Shown here: one piece after another, positions 8,073 to 16,221 of the stretch | Layout: each line of letters opens with the position of its first letter | Position numbering within the stretch: position 1 is the stretch's first letter | Source of the DNA: Candidatus Binataceae bacterium | GTDB lineage: Bacteria > Desulfobacterota > Binatia > Binatales > Binataceae | Reading direction: 5' to 3' | Length of the DNA: 46,600 nt | Assembly (NCBI GenBank): GCA_035500095.1 | Contig: DATJXN010000029.1 | Location: 1 to 46,600 of the forward strand | The notes under the pieces: model-generated | Told to the model about the DNA's origin: nothing | The model's database searches: none | Seen by the model: the letters and a program-made list of their open reading frames with translations, nothing else | Program-made: the position numbers and the translations under genes

Positions 8073-9116
8073 TTGAGCCGCGAGCGTCCGGCTGGCGCTG
8101 CGCCGCTCGGCGGACTCTACCAGTTGGGCGCCGAGCTGATCGCGCTCGTATATATCGCGATCATCGCCCAGATCGCGTGTGCGACCGGCGCGGTCTATGT
8201 CCTGTTCCCGGAGCTCGGCGCGCTCTCGCACGACGTGATGACGCGCCCGCGCGGGACCTGGGCCAACGCGCCGGTGCTGCTCGCGATTACGCCCGCGCTG
8301 ACCGGCGCCGCCGGCATCTTCTTCACCCGAGCGCTGCCTTACGGATATCTCTCGGTGCTGCTGACCGTCGCGAGCGCAATAGCGATCATCTTCGCCCTGC
8401 GCTCGCCGATTGCGCCGGCGATCTCCGCGGGCCTGCTCCCGCTCGTGCTGGGAGTGAAGAGCTGGTGGTACCCGCCGGCGATCGCGCTCGGAACGGTGAT
8501 GCTCGCGGTGCTGTCCGTGCCGTGGAAAAAACTATGCGCCGAGCGCGCGGTCGCGCCCGCGCGCGCCGCGAGCGATGCGGCAGCAGACGCCGGGCGCCTT
8601 GACGATCTCGACGTTCTTGACGACCTTATCGAGGAAGTGCCGGCCGGCCGCCTGTGGCTTGCGGCCCTGTTCGCCTTCGTCGCGGTCGCGGTATTCTTCG
8701 TCAAGCTGACCGGGCTTCGTTTTGTGCTGTTCCCGCCGCTGGTGGTGATTGGATTCGAGATGCTTGGCCACACCGCCATTTGTCCGTGGGCGGACAAGCC
8801 AATCCGGCTACCGGTCGCGTGCTTTCTGACGGCGCTCGGCGGATTCGTGTCGTGGCACTTCTTCGGGGTGACGCCGCTTGCCGCGGCTGTAAGCATGGCG
8901 TGGGGAATCGCGGTGCTGCGCGTGTGCGACCTTCACGTGCCGCCGGCGCTCGCCGTCGCGCTGCTGCCGCTGGTGATGGATCGTCCGACGATCATGTATC
9001 CGTTCGCGGTCGGGATCGGGACCACGCTGCTCGCGCTATGGTTCTTCGCCTGGCAGCGGCTTTCGCGCGGCGCGCTCAGTATCCCTTGGGCATCCCGAGC
9101 AGCCGCTCGGCAATGA
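8073..9116 (+). CDS. Multi-pass membrane protein with two HPP-like halves
   Basis: The 347-residue protein starts at a TTG (8073); the frame is closed upstream by a stop at 8040, and no ATG lies near the N-terminus. About ten hydrophobic segments are separated by a charged, Asp-rich linker near residues 158-190. Each half carries a comparable pattern: an LFPELGALSHD or LFPPLVVIGFEML loop, then SPIAPAISAGLLPLVLG (about 118-134) in the first half and HVPPALAVALLPLVM (about 288-302) in the second. These resemble the HPxA-type loops of HPP-family membrane proteins, some of which transport nitrite in plastids. Function here is unknown. Its last 41 bp overlap the 3' end of the convergent acyl-CoA dehydrogenase gene. 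Confidence 0.72.
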   Translation: MSRERPAGAAPLGGLYQLGAELIALVYIAIIAQIACATGAVYVLFPELGALSHDVMTRPRGTWANAPVLLAITPALTGAAGIFFTRALPYGYLSVLLTVASAIAIIFALRSPIAPAISAGLLPLVLGVKSWWYPPAIALGTVMLAVLSVPWKKLCAERAVAPARAASDAAADAGRLDDLDVLDDLIEEVPAGRLWLAALFAFVAVAVFFVKLTGLRFVLFPPLVVIGFEMLGHTAICPWADKPIRLPVACFLTALGGFVSWHFFGVTPLAAAVSMAWGIAVLRVCDLHVPPALAVALLPLVMDRPTIMYPFAVGIGTTLLALWFFAWQRLSRGALSIPWASRAAARQ

Positions 9117-10269
9117 TGCTGCGCTGAATCTCGGAAGTCCCTTCCTCGATCGTGTTGCCGCGCGCGCGCAGCGTGCCGTACTGCCATCGCCCGTCCTCGA
9201 CCACGTGCGGCGATCCCTCGTCGAGCACCGCGTGCGGACCCTGGACGGCCAGCGCGAACTCGTTCATCCGCTGATTCAGCTCGCTCCACAGGAGCTTGGA
9301 AATCGAGCCTTCGGGACCCGGCGTGCCGCCCCGCAGCAGGCGCGAGAAATTGCGGTAGGCGAGGTATTTCATCGATTCGACGTCGATATAGAACTGCGCG
9401 AGCGCCTGGCGGATGACGCGCGGGTCAAGCGGCGTCGTGCCGTCGGCGAGCGTGCGGAGCGCGAGCCGCTTGAGGTCGTCGAAGGTGTTGCCGAAGCGCG
9501 CGACGATCGACAGCGACAGCGTCGCTCGCTCGTTCATCAGCGTGGTCAGCGCCACGCCCCATCCGCCGCCCTGCGGCCCGAGCAGGTTTTCGCGCGGCAC
9601 ACGGACGTCATCGAAGAAGAGCTGGTTGAATTCCTCCTCGCCGGTCATCTGGCGCAGCGGCCGCACGGAGACGCCCGGGCTGTGCATATCGACCAGCAGG
9701 TAGCTGAGGCCGCGATGCTTGGGCTTGTCGGGCTCCGTGCGCACGAGCAGCATGCACCAGTCGGCGATTTGCCCGTGCGAGGTCCAGACCTTCGCGCCGT
9801 TGACGATGAACTCGTCGCCCTTGAGCTCGGCGCGGCTCCTGAGCGCGGCAAGATCGGATCCCGAGCCGGGCTCGGAGAACCCCTGGCACCAGATCTCCTC
9901 GCACGAGAGAATTTTCGGCACGAAGCGGCGCCGCTGCTCCTCGGTCCCGTGCTCCAGGATCGTCGGCGCCGCCATCGAGAGCCCGATGAGGTTGAGCGCC
10001 GCGGGGGCGCGCGCCCGCGCCATCTCTTCGCTCAGGATCGCGCTATATACGATCGTCTTGCCCTGGCCGCCGTATTCGACGGGACACGAGAGGCCGAGGA
10101 ACCCGGCCTCGAAAAGCCGGCGCTGCCAGTCGCGCAGCGTCTGGATCGACGCCGGATCCGTCGGCAGCGAGAACCCGCGGTCGGGGATGTCGCGCGGCGC
10201 GTTGGCCTCGAGCCACTGGCGCGCGCGCAGGCGAAAGGCCTCCTCTTCAGGCGTGTAGCTGAAGTCCAT
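9076..10269 (-). CDS. Acyl-CoA dehydrogenase
   Basis: The 397-residue flavoenzyme oxidises an acyl-CoA to the trans-2-enoyl-CoA, using FAD and passing electrons to an electron-transfer flavoprotein. The N-terminal helical domain begins MDFSYTPEEEAF. The FAD/substrate motif CQGFSEPGSGSDLA (about 129-142) and KVWTSHGQIADWCMLLVRT (about 159-177) form the middle beta domain. The C-terminal signature EEGTSEIQRSIIAERLLG (about 374-391) closes the protein. It belongs to the broad FadE/PimC-like group used for fatty, cyclic or aromatic acyl-CoAs, so the substrate is open. An AAGGA ribosome site lies 4-5 bases before the ATG. The 3' end overlaps the convergent membrane protein gene by 41 bp. Confidence 0.95.
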   Translation of the reverse strand: MDFSYTPEEEAFRLRARQWLEANAPRDIPDRGFSLPTDPASIQTLRDWQRRLFEAGFLGLSCPVEYGGQGKTIVYSAILSEEMARARAPAALNLIGLSMAAPTILEHGTEEQRRRFVPKILSCEEIWCQGFSEPGSGSDLAALRSRAELKGDEFIVNGAKVWTSHGQIADWCMLLVRTEPDKPKHRGLSYLLVDMHSPGVSVRPLRQMTGEEEFNQLFFDDVRVPRENLLGPQGGGWGVALTTLMNERATLSLSIVARFGNTFDDLKRLALRTLADGTTPLDPRVIRQALAQFYIDVESMKYLAYRNFSRLLRGGTPGPEGSISKLLWSELNQRMNEFALAVQGPHAVLDEGSPHVVEDGRWQYGTLRARGNTIEEGTSEIQRSIIAERLLGMPKGY

Positions 10270-10455
10270 TTTTCCTTGCCGCCGTCCCGACGCTTAGTCT
10301 CTAGCGCAAAAGCTCCGGACGCAAAAGTGCCGCGCCACCGGGTTCCGGCGCGAAATGCTAAAATGTTCGAGTCCCTTGCGATACCCTCCGGCCTGCACTA
10401 TGGGATCGAGGCAAGAAAAAATGCCGCTCGCCATTCAATCAAAAGTTCAAATCTG

Positions 10456-10851
10456 ATGAACGCACGAGGCGCAATCTCTCGCGGCGGATGCCATTGCGGA
10501 CGCGTCGCCTTCGAAGTCGATGGCCGCCCCGAAACGGAAACAGTGAGCGAATGCAACTGCTCGATCTGCGTCAAAAAAGGATACCTGCACTGGATCGTGG
10601 CGCGGGAGACTTTTCGTTTGCTGACCCCAGCCGAAAATCTCTCGACCTACACCTTCAACACGGGTGTCGCGAAACACCATTTCTGCCCCAACTGCGGCGT
10701 CGCCGCCTTCTATATCCCTCGCTCCGACCCGGACAAGATCGACGTCAATGCGCGATGCCTCGAGGGGATTGAACTTTTCGCGCTCGAGGTCGAGCGCTTC
10801 GACGGGCGCAACTGGGAAACGGCCATCGTGGCGCATCGCGCGAAGCAGTGA
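10456..10851 (+). CDS. GFA / CENP-V family zinc protein
   Basis: The 131-residue protein starts at ATG 10456; the frame upstream is open only because it shadows the acyl-CoA dehydrogenase gene. Zinc ligands are arranged as in the GFA fold: GGCHCGRVAFE (about 10-20), CNCSICVKKG (about 34-43) and HFCPNCGVAAF (about 74-84). The family was named for a glutathione-dependent formaldehyde-activating enzyme, but most members, including short ones like this, have no proven reaction. No clear Shine-Dalgarno sequence precedes the ATG. The stop overlaps the GTG start of the next gene by four bases (GTGA), so the two are probably translated together. Confidence 0.9.
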   Translation: MNARGAISRGGCHCGRVAFEVDGRPETETVSECNCSICVKKGYLHWIVARETFRLLTPAENLSTYTFNTGVAKHHFCPNCGVAAFYIPRSDPDKIDVNARCLEGIELFALEVERFDGRNWETAIVAHRAKQ

Positions 10852-11477
10852 AAAAACCCTCCGGGCTCGGCTTCACGCCGGCCGACTTCGCAGTCTTCAA
10901 GATCGAGGACTTCAACACACGCATGCAGGAGATCGATGCGCGGGTGCGTCCGCGCCTCGCGCGGCTCGCCGATGAATTGACGCCCGAGCTCGCGCGCACG
11001 CTCAATCACGAGCTTTATCCTCACCTCGCCCGGCATGCGCGCCGCACCGTCAATCCGCCGCCCGAAACTTGGGCCGCGTTCGGACCATCGCCGAGGGGCT
11101 ACCGGCGTTACGGTCACCTGGCGCTCTGCGTCTCGAGCGCAGGGCTGCATGCGCGAATCGTGGTCAAGCCAGAGGCCGACGGCCGGGCGTCCATGGCGCA
11201 CGGCATTGCCACAAACGCCGCCGCGCTCGCAAGATCGCTTCGCGGAACGCGCGTCGCGCGCTATGAAAATTGGGATTTCAGCGCGCTGCCCAGGGAGATC
11301 GCGGCCGACGAGACGCTTTTTACCTCGCTCGCGGAAGAGCTCGGCAAAAAGACCGGCGGAATCGACGTCGGTTTCGGATGGAACGTGCGCGACGCGATCC
11401 GCCTGGATCGCGCCGAGCTGCTCGACGCCTACCGCGAACTTGAGCCCCTGTACCGAATCGTCATCGGCGTCGTATAG
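10848..11477 (+). CDS. DUF1054 family protein (YktB-like)
   Basis: The 209-residue protein begins with GTG at 10848, overlapping the GFA gene stop. It matches the DUF1054 pattern: GFTPADFAVFKIEDFNTRMQ (about 7-26), the basic HARRTVNPPPETWAAFG loop (about 63-79) and a C-terminal half ending ELEPLYRIVIGV. It is uniformly hydrophilic with no signal peptide, so it should be cytoplasmic. The family is widespread in Firmicutes and scattered elsewhere; its biochemical function is not established. The coupling to a GFA protein offers no further clue. A 74-bp gap separates it from gpsA. Confidence 0.85.
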   Translation: MKKPSGLGFTPADFAVFKIEDFNTRMQEIDARVRPRLARLADELTPELARTLNHELYPHLARHARRTVNPPPETWAAFGPSPRGYRRYGHLALCVSSAGLHARIVVKPEADGRASMAHGIATNAAALARSLRGTRVARYENWDFSALPREIAADETLFTSLAEELGKKTGGIDVGFGWNVRDAIRLDRAELLDAYRELEPLYRIVIGVV

Positions 11478-11551
11478 CCGTAATATGGATCGGCGCCGGT
11501 CGTCCGCTTGAAGTTGCGGCTCGAAATCGCGGCTGTTCCGGCCAGGAGGCC

Positions 11552-12556
11552 ATGAGCACGATTGCGGTCCTGGGAGCGGGAGCGTGGGGCACGGCGCTCG
11601 CTGTCGAGCTCGCCCGCGCGGGTTATCGCGTGACGCTGTGCGCGCGGCGCAGCGATCATGCCGCGGCAATCCGGGAGCAGCGCGAGAACGCCGCTTACCT
11701 GTCCGGCGTGGCGCTGCCGGAAGCGATCGAAATCAGCGATCGATGGGCCGACGCGGCGGGCGCAAGCGATACGGTCCTGATGGCGGTGCCGTCGCGTTTC
11801 GCGCGGGCAGCGATGACGCCGGTAGGTCCGGCGCTCGGCGCCGGCGCGACGCTCGTCAGCGTTACCAAGGGGATCGAAGAGGCCTCGCTCTGCACGATGA
11901 CCGCGATGCTGGCCAGCCTTGCGCCCGCAGTACAAAGGATCGCGGTGCTGTCAGGCCCGGCGTTCGCCGCCGAGGTCGCGCGCGGCAAACCCGCCGCGGT
12001 GGTCGCGGCGGCGCGCGACGAGACGGTCTCGCTCGACGTCCAGCGGCTCTTCGCCTCGCGCAGGCTCCGCGTTTACCGCAGCGTTGACGTAAGCGGGGTC
12101 GAACTCGCGGGCGCGGCCAAGAACGTAATCGCGATCGCGGCCGGAATCAGCGACGGCCTCGGCCTCGGTTCGAGCGCGCGGGCGGCCCTCGTCACACGCG
12201 GCCTGGCCGAACTGACGCGGCTTGGCGTGCGGGCCGGCGCGCGCGCCGAGACGATTTACGGGCTCGCCGGGCTGGGCGACCTGGTGCTGACCTGCACGGG
12301 CGATCTCTCGCGCAATCGCGCATTGGGACTCAGGATCGGCCGCGGCGAAGGAATCGACGCCGTCATGGCGAACATGTCTTCCGGCCATCCGGTGGCAGAG
12401 GGCGTTTCCAACGCGCGCTCGATAAGCCAACTGGCCGGACGGATGGGCGTGGAGATGCCAATCGTCTCCGCGGTCTGCCGGGTGCTCTATGAAGGCGCGC
12501 CCGCAAACGCTATGGTCGATGAACTGCTGAGCCGCGAGCTCAAGGCCGAGTTCTGA
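11552..12556 (+). CDS. gpsA: Glycerol-3-phosphate dehydrogenase [NAD(P)+]
   Basis: The 334-residue enzyme reduces dihydroxyacetone phosphate to sn-glycerol-3-phosphate, the backbone for phospholipids, in the cytoplasm. The dinucleotide-binding loop is IAVLGAGAWGTALAVELA (about 4-21). LVSVTKGIEE (about 101-110), LSGPAFAAEVARGKPAAVV (about 134-152) and the catalytic-lysine helix GAAKNVIAIAAGISDGLGLG (about 187-206) all match GpsA. The length is normal. A strong AGGAGG lies only two bases before the ATG, an unusually short spacing that could lower initiation. The following small zinc-finger gene starts 51 bp downstream on the same strand. Confidence 0.97.
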   Translation: MSTIAVLGAGAWGTALAVELARAGYRVTLCARRSDHAAAIREQRENAAYLSGVALPEAIEISDRWADAAGASDTVLMAVPSRFARAAMTPVGPALGAGATLVSVTKGIEEASLCTMTAMLASLAPAVQRIAVLSGPAFAAEVARGKPAAVVAAARDETVSLDVQRLFASRRLRVYRSVDVSGVELAGAAKNVIAIAAGISDGLGLGSSARAALVTRGLAELTRLGVRAGARAETIYGLAGLGDLVLTCTGDLSRNRALGLRIGRGEGIDAVMANMSSGHPVAEGVSNARSISQLAGRMGVEMPIVSAVCRVLYEGAPANAMVDELLSRELKAEF

Positions 12557-12607
12557 CTGCCCGGAAACACCGACGCGGCAATTCATAATTTCGAGAGAAG
12601 AGCGTTA

Positions 12608-12865
12608 ATGGCGAACAAGGGAACCTGCAAGGCCACGGATTGTAACCGCGAAGTGATCGCGAAGGGTTATTGCCGCAAGCACTATCGCCTGTGGCGTCAC
12701 GGCGAAATGCCGAAGGCGCGCTATAGTACCTGCACTTTCGAGAAGTGCCGCAAAAAGCGCGTGCGCGGGAGCCTCTGCGAAGAACACTGGACCGCCAAGC
12801 ACGGCAAAAAGGGCGCGGCGGCCGCCCCCGAGGCTCCGGCCGCACCCGCGGAGCAAAGCGCCTGA
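12608..12865 (+). CDS. Small twin zinc-finger protein (C-x4-C-x9-C-x2-H repeated)
   Basis: The 85-residue basic protein contains two copies of the same ligand spacing exactly 35 residues apart: C7-x4-C12-x9-C22-x2-H25 and C42-x4-C47-x9-C57-x2-H60. Both copies end in a CRKHY/CEEHW-type motif. The tail from about residue 69 is an Ala/Pro-rich flexible stretch. I recognise the layout from small conserved hypothetical proteins of delta-proteobacteria and relatives, but know no tested function; nucleic-acid binding is a reasonable inference from two zinc knuckles and high Lys/Arg content. A GAGAGAAGAG purine stretch precedes the ATG. It lies between gpsA and dapB on the same strand. Confidence 0.82.
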   Translation: MANKGTCKATDCNREVIAKGYCRKHYRLWRHGEMPKARYSTCTFEKCRKKRVRGSLCEEHWTAKHGKKGAAAAPEAPAAPAEQSA

Positions 12866-12969
12866 CCGGCCTCGGGCGATAAAACCGGGCGGACGATACC
12901 CCGAATAAGTCCGCGCCCCGCACGAGCCCGGCTCGCCCCGCGTCGGCGCGCCCGAATCGGAGAGGCACG

Positions 12970-13767
12970 ATGGCCAACCTTATTGTGGCTGGGGCAGCCG
13001 GCCGGATGGGCCGCCTGCTGACTTCGCTAATCGCACAAGACCGGACCCATCGCCTGGTCGGCGCAATCGAGGCTCCCGCCGTGCCCGCGATCGGCGCCGA
13101 CGCTGGTACGCTCGCGGGCGTGGGGCCGCTCGGCGTGCCCGTCGTCGCCGACTACGCCGCGATCGCCAGGCCCGACACCATCACGCTCGATTTCACCGTC
13201 GCGGCTGCGGCGATGGAGCATCTCGAGGTCGCCGCCGGCGCCGGGGCCGCGATCGTGCTCGGCACGACGGGCCTCACGCCGGCGATGGAAGCGCGGGCGC
13301 GCGAAATCGCTCCGCGCACGCGCACCGTGATCGCCCCCAACATGAGCGTCGGAGTCAACGTGCTGATGAAAATCGTGGCCGAGGTCGCCAAAATATTGCC
13401 CGACTTCGACGCCGAAGTCCTCGAGATCCATCATCGGACCAAGGTCGATGCGCCGAGCGGCACCGCCGTCGCGCTGGGCCGCATTATTGCGGCGGCGCGC
13501 GGGCAGGACTTCGCGGCCAACGCGATCTACGGACGCGAAGGTATAACCGGCGTGCGGCCAGCCGAGAAAATCGCCGTGATGGCTCTCAGAGCGGGCGACG
13601 CGGTCGGCGATCACACCGTTATATTCGGCGGCCAGGGCGAGCGGCTGGAACTGATCCATCGCACGCAGAGCCGCGATTCGCTCGCGCGCGGAGCGTTGCA
13701 CGCGGCGGCGTGGCTGGAGCAACAGCCGCCCGGGCTCTACTCGATGCGCGACGTACTGGGGCTGTAG
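12970..13767 (+). CDS. dapB: 4-hydroxy-tetrahydrodipicolinate reductase
   Basis: The 265-residue enzyme carries out the NAD(P)H-dependent reduction after DapA in lysine and meso-diaminopimelate synthesis. The nucleotide loop reads LIVAGAAGRMGRLL (about 3-16). The mid-protein motifs GTTGLTPAME and APNMSVGVNVL are present, and the substrate-binding signature EIHHRTKVDAPSGTA (about 152-166) contains the catalytic histidines and lysine. GGAG lies about nine bases before the ATG. In this organism the pathway probably continues through LL-diaminopimelate aminotransferase, whose gene dapL is also in this window (26809). Confidence 0.97.
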   Translation: MANLIVAGAAGRMGRLLTSLIAQDRTHRLVGAIEAPAVPAIGADAGTLAGVGPLGVPVVADYAAIARPDTITLDFTVAAAAMEHLEVAAGAGAAIVLGTTGLTPAMEARAREIAPRTRTVIAPNMSVGVNVLMKIVAEVAKILPDFDAEVLEIHHRTKVDAPSGTAVALGRIIAAARGQDFAANAIYGREGITGVRPAEKIAVMALRAGDAVGDHTVIFGGQGERLELIHRTQSRDSLARGALHAAAWLEQQPPGLYSMRDVLGL

Positions 13768-13796
13768 GCCCCTTCGCGGGCTGCCCGCCCCGCGCC

Positions 13797-13830
13797 GGGC
13801 AGGCGCATCTCGTACGAGACGCGCCCGCCC
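13797..13830. terminator. Hairpin between convergent dapB and membrane-protein genes
   Basis: The two 16-base arms, 13797-13812 and 13815-13830, pair with only two A/C mismatches and leave a two-base loop (TA). The core is the near-palindrome TCTCGTACGAGA. It lies in the 72-bp gap between two converging genes, so it could end transcription in both directions. There is no long T-tract on either side, so Rho-independent activity is unproven. Confidence 0.5.
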
Positions 13831-13839
13831 CGTCTGCTT

Positions 13840-14796
13840 CTAGTCGCGCCGTAGTTGCAGCACTTCCCATCGCTCGCGGAAACGCGCCCACCATCCGCGA
13901 TGCCGGGTTTCGAAGTAACCGAGCATCGCCGCCATCGCCAACACGTTTCCGGCCAGGATCTTCCAGAATCCCAACTCGGCCAGCGCCGCCTGGTCGAAAG
14001 CGGCCAGCGCCCCGACGAAAAAGATCTCGAAAATCGCAAGCAGAAAAAGTGCGGCCAGCGCGAACACCGGCTCGAAGTCAGCCGCGTAGAGGAGCACCGC
14101 GGTCGCGATCCCGAACATCGCGAAGGCAAAGAAATGGAGCGCCGTATAGCCCAGCACCAGCGGCAGCGTCACCTGAACCTGGTTGGGGTCAAAGATGCCC
14201 TGGAAGATCGCCGCACCAAGCAGCGCCGGGGTGCGAAAAACCTCGCCGCTCACAGTGTCGCAGCCGAGAAACCAGAGTGCGACCACGACCGCACCGATGA
14301 CACCGGCGACCGTGCCCTCGCGGGCCACTCCGGTCCATGGCCCCGCCAGATGATGCGCCAGCGTAGGATGGCGCTCGAGAAAGAACGCGAGCATTGCCGA
14401 GGTCGCCATCAACGCGCCGATCAGAAATTTCCACCACGGCAGCGAGACCTGGGCGGAAGGCCCGATCAACATCAGGATCAGGATGCAGAAAATCTCGAAC
14501 ACCGGCACCAGCAGCATCATGGTTGGAAAGAGCGACTCGTCGTGCTCGGCCGTTTCGAGCATCATGGCGCCAGCTACGCCGATTAGCGCAAAGACGCCGA
14601 AATGAAAGACGAGCCGGCCAATCGTAAGCGCTGCGCCGGGATGCGCTCCGCCGAAGAGCGTCGCGGCGAGCGCTCCGGGAGAGCCGAGCGGCTGACCCCG
14701 CGCGGCGTCAAAAATCAGGTACCACAGCGCAATGACAGCCGCGCCAATTATGCCTGCGAACGCGCCGTCGGCGGTCATCCGTATTTTCCGGTTCAT
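13840..14796 (-). CDS. Unknown membrane protein with internal duplication, at the end of the ACIII/oxidase locus
   Basis: The 318-residue protein is almost entirely hydrophobic helices, about eight of them. The two halves are clearly related: GAFAGIIGAAVIALWYLIFD (about 11-30) matches GTVAGVIGAVVVALWFLGCD (about 161-180). LVFHFGVFALIGVAGA corresponds to ALHFFAFAMFGIATA, and FEIFCI to FEIFFV. The protein is therefore a tandem repeat of a four-helix unit. I do not recognise a named family. It lies 234 bp downstream of ctaG on the same strand as the ACIII/oxidase genes. A histidine in each half (FHF, LHFF) could be functional. A respiratory accessory role is an inference from position only. Confidence 0.75.
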   Translation of the reverse strand: MNRKIRMTADGAFAGIIGAAVIALWYLIFDAARGQPLGSPGALAATLFGGAHPGAALTIGRLVFHFGVFALIGVAGAMMLETAEHDESLFPTMMLLVPVFEIFCILILMLIGPSAQVSLPWWKFLIGALMATSAMLAFFLERHPTLAHHLAGPWTGVAREGTVAGVIGAVVVALWFLGCDTVSGEVFRTPALLGAAIFQGIFDPNQVQVTLPLVLGYTALHFFAFAMFGIATAVLLYAADFEPVFALAALFLLAIFEIFFVGALAAFDQAALAELGFWKILAGNVLAMAAMLGYFETRHRGWWARFRERWEVLQLRRD

Positions 14797-15030
14797 CGGA
14801 TCCTCCTTTCGATGAAGGCGCCGAGAGCCAAGAGTGCCGTAGGATCGGAAAGCGCAACCGGCCGGAGCAAACCGGCGGTTTCCCGGGAAGACGATGTAGG
14901 TCTCTTGGGGCCCGGATCGGCGCCCCCTTTGATTCCAGCATTATGCCTTGTGCATCGCGGAGGGAAGCGAAAATTTTAAGGACGCCCGACGACGACAAAG
15001 AATCGGACGCGATAAAAGAATTTAGAGCGC

Positions 15031-15834
15031 TTAGGCGCGAGCGTTGCGGGTCGGACGGAGTACGCGCAGTTCTGGCGGGCGGCGCAGGTTTATCGCCGGC
15101 ACTTCTATCTCCTCGTTGCGCGCCCAACGGAAGAAGATGAGCGTAGTGATGAGCATCAGGTAGAAACTGTCGCCCACCCACATCAGAATTCCGCCGATCA
15201 CCTGGTCCTGCCGCGGCTCGAGGCCAAACGGATGCGGGGCGACGGCGTACCATGGGTAGGTGACCGATTCCGAAAGCGTTATCGGCGCCGCCACCGCGGT
15301 CATCGGGACCATCAGCAGGAACAGATAGAGAATCTGCGCCGGGTAGCTGAGCCGCGGATACTCCGCCATCGGGCTCAGCAGCGGCCAGAACAGGATGGTG
15401 CCCGAGATCATGAAGGCCAGATGGACCGCGATGTGAACATTCTCGTTCGTGGTCATCAGGTTGAAGATCGGCGGATCGTGCGCGAAGACGTAGATAGTCG
15501 TGAAGGTTGCGAAGGCGACAATGGGATTGGTGAAGAGACGCGCGAACGGCCGCACCGGAGCGCTCATCAGGATCGGCCGGAACATCCAGTCCGGCACCGA
15601 AAGCAGGAAGAGCGGCGGGATGACCCAGCTCTGGAACGAATGCTCGAGCATGTGTGCCCAGAACGAGCGTTCATCGCCCAGTTCGTCGAGCGGACCGAAG
15701 GTGATGAGCATCGCGACGATGAGCAGGCCGAAGAAAAATACCTGGCGCTGAGTGGGGCGGCGCCCCATCTGCCAGGCCGCAAGCGCGTACACGGCCGCCA
15801 GCAGAGCGATACCGATTGCTGCTGATGGATCCAT
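15031..15834 (-). CDS. ctaG: Cytochrome c oxidase assembly factor CtaG (caa3 type)
   Basis: The 267-residue integral membrane protein has about seven hydrophobic segments. It contains the caa3-CtaG features: FWAHMLEHSFQSWVIPPLFL (about 58-77, two conserved histidines), AHDPPIFNL (about 118-126) and the histidine-bearing HIAVHLAFMISGTILFWPLL (about 134-153). Proteins of this family are needed for assembly of caa3-type oxidases, probably at the CuA or CuB copper step, and differ from the Cox11-type CtaG. It follows coxD by 39 bp and is the last recognised gene of the respiratory unit. Confidence 0.87.
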   Translation of the reverse strand: MDPSAAIGIALLAAVYALAAWQMGRRPTQRQVFFFGLLIVAMLITFGPLDELGDERSFWAHMLEHSFQSWVIPPLFLLSVPDWMFRPILMSAPVRPFARLFTNPIVAFATFTTIYVFAHDPPIFNLMTTNENVHIAVHLAFMISGTILFWPLLSPMAEYPRLSYPAQILYLFLLMVPMTAVAAPITLSESVTYPWYAVAPHPFGLEPRQDQVIGGILMWVGDSFYLMLITTLIFFRWARNEEIEVPAINLRRPPELRVLRPTRNARA

Positions 15835-15873
15835 TTGAAACTACTCTGACGCGGAGCCGGCTCCGCATCTAAT

Positions 15874-16221
15874 TCAAAGTATCACACGGGCTTCGAGCGC
15901 CGAGAAGATCATCATCAGCGCGGCGCCGATGAAGCACGCCAGGATCAGAGGAAAGACGAAGAAGATGCTGAAGATCTTCTGGTCGTAGTAGAGGTGCATG
16001 TAGAACCCGCCGACCAGCAGAAACTTGGCCAGCGCCAGCAGGATCAGAATAGGCACCAGCAAGGGCTGCAGGAAACTGACGTAATAGACCGCCAGTTCCA
16101 TGAAGGTCAGGATCACCAGGGCGATCGCGATGAGCGCATAGAGCGCGGGGCCGGGATGCCCCGATGCGTGCTCGCCCGCCGCAACGTGTCCGTGTTCAGC
16201 CGCCGCTACGTTCTCGCTCAT
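15874..16221 (-). CDS. coxD: Cytochrome c oxidase subunit IV (small membrane subunit)
   Basis: The 115-residue protein has a histidine-rich N-terminal stretch (AAEHGHVAAGEHASGHPG, about 6-23), then three transmembrane segments (about 26-48, 53-73, 82-105). The order and the LVGGFYMHLYYDQKIF loop fit the prokaryotic COX4 family. It stabilises the oxidase core in the cytoplasmic membrane. The ATG overlaps the stop of the subunit I/III fusion gene by four bases (ATGA), indicating coupled translation. Confidence 0.85.
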   Translation of the reverse strand: MSENVAAAEHGHVAAGEHASGHPGPALYALIAIALVILTFMELAVYYVSFLQPLLVPILILLALAKFLLVGGFYMHLYYDQKIFSIFFVFPLILACFIGAALMMIFSALEARVIL

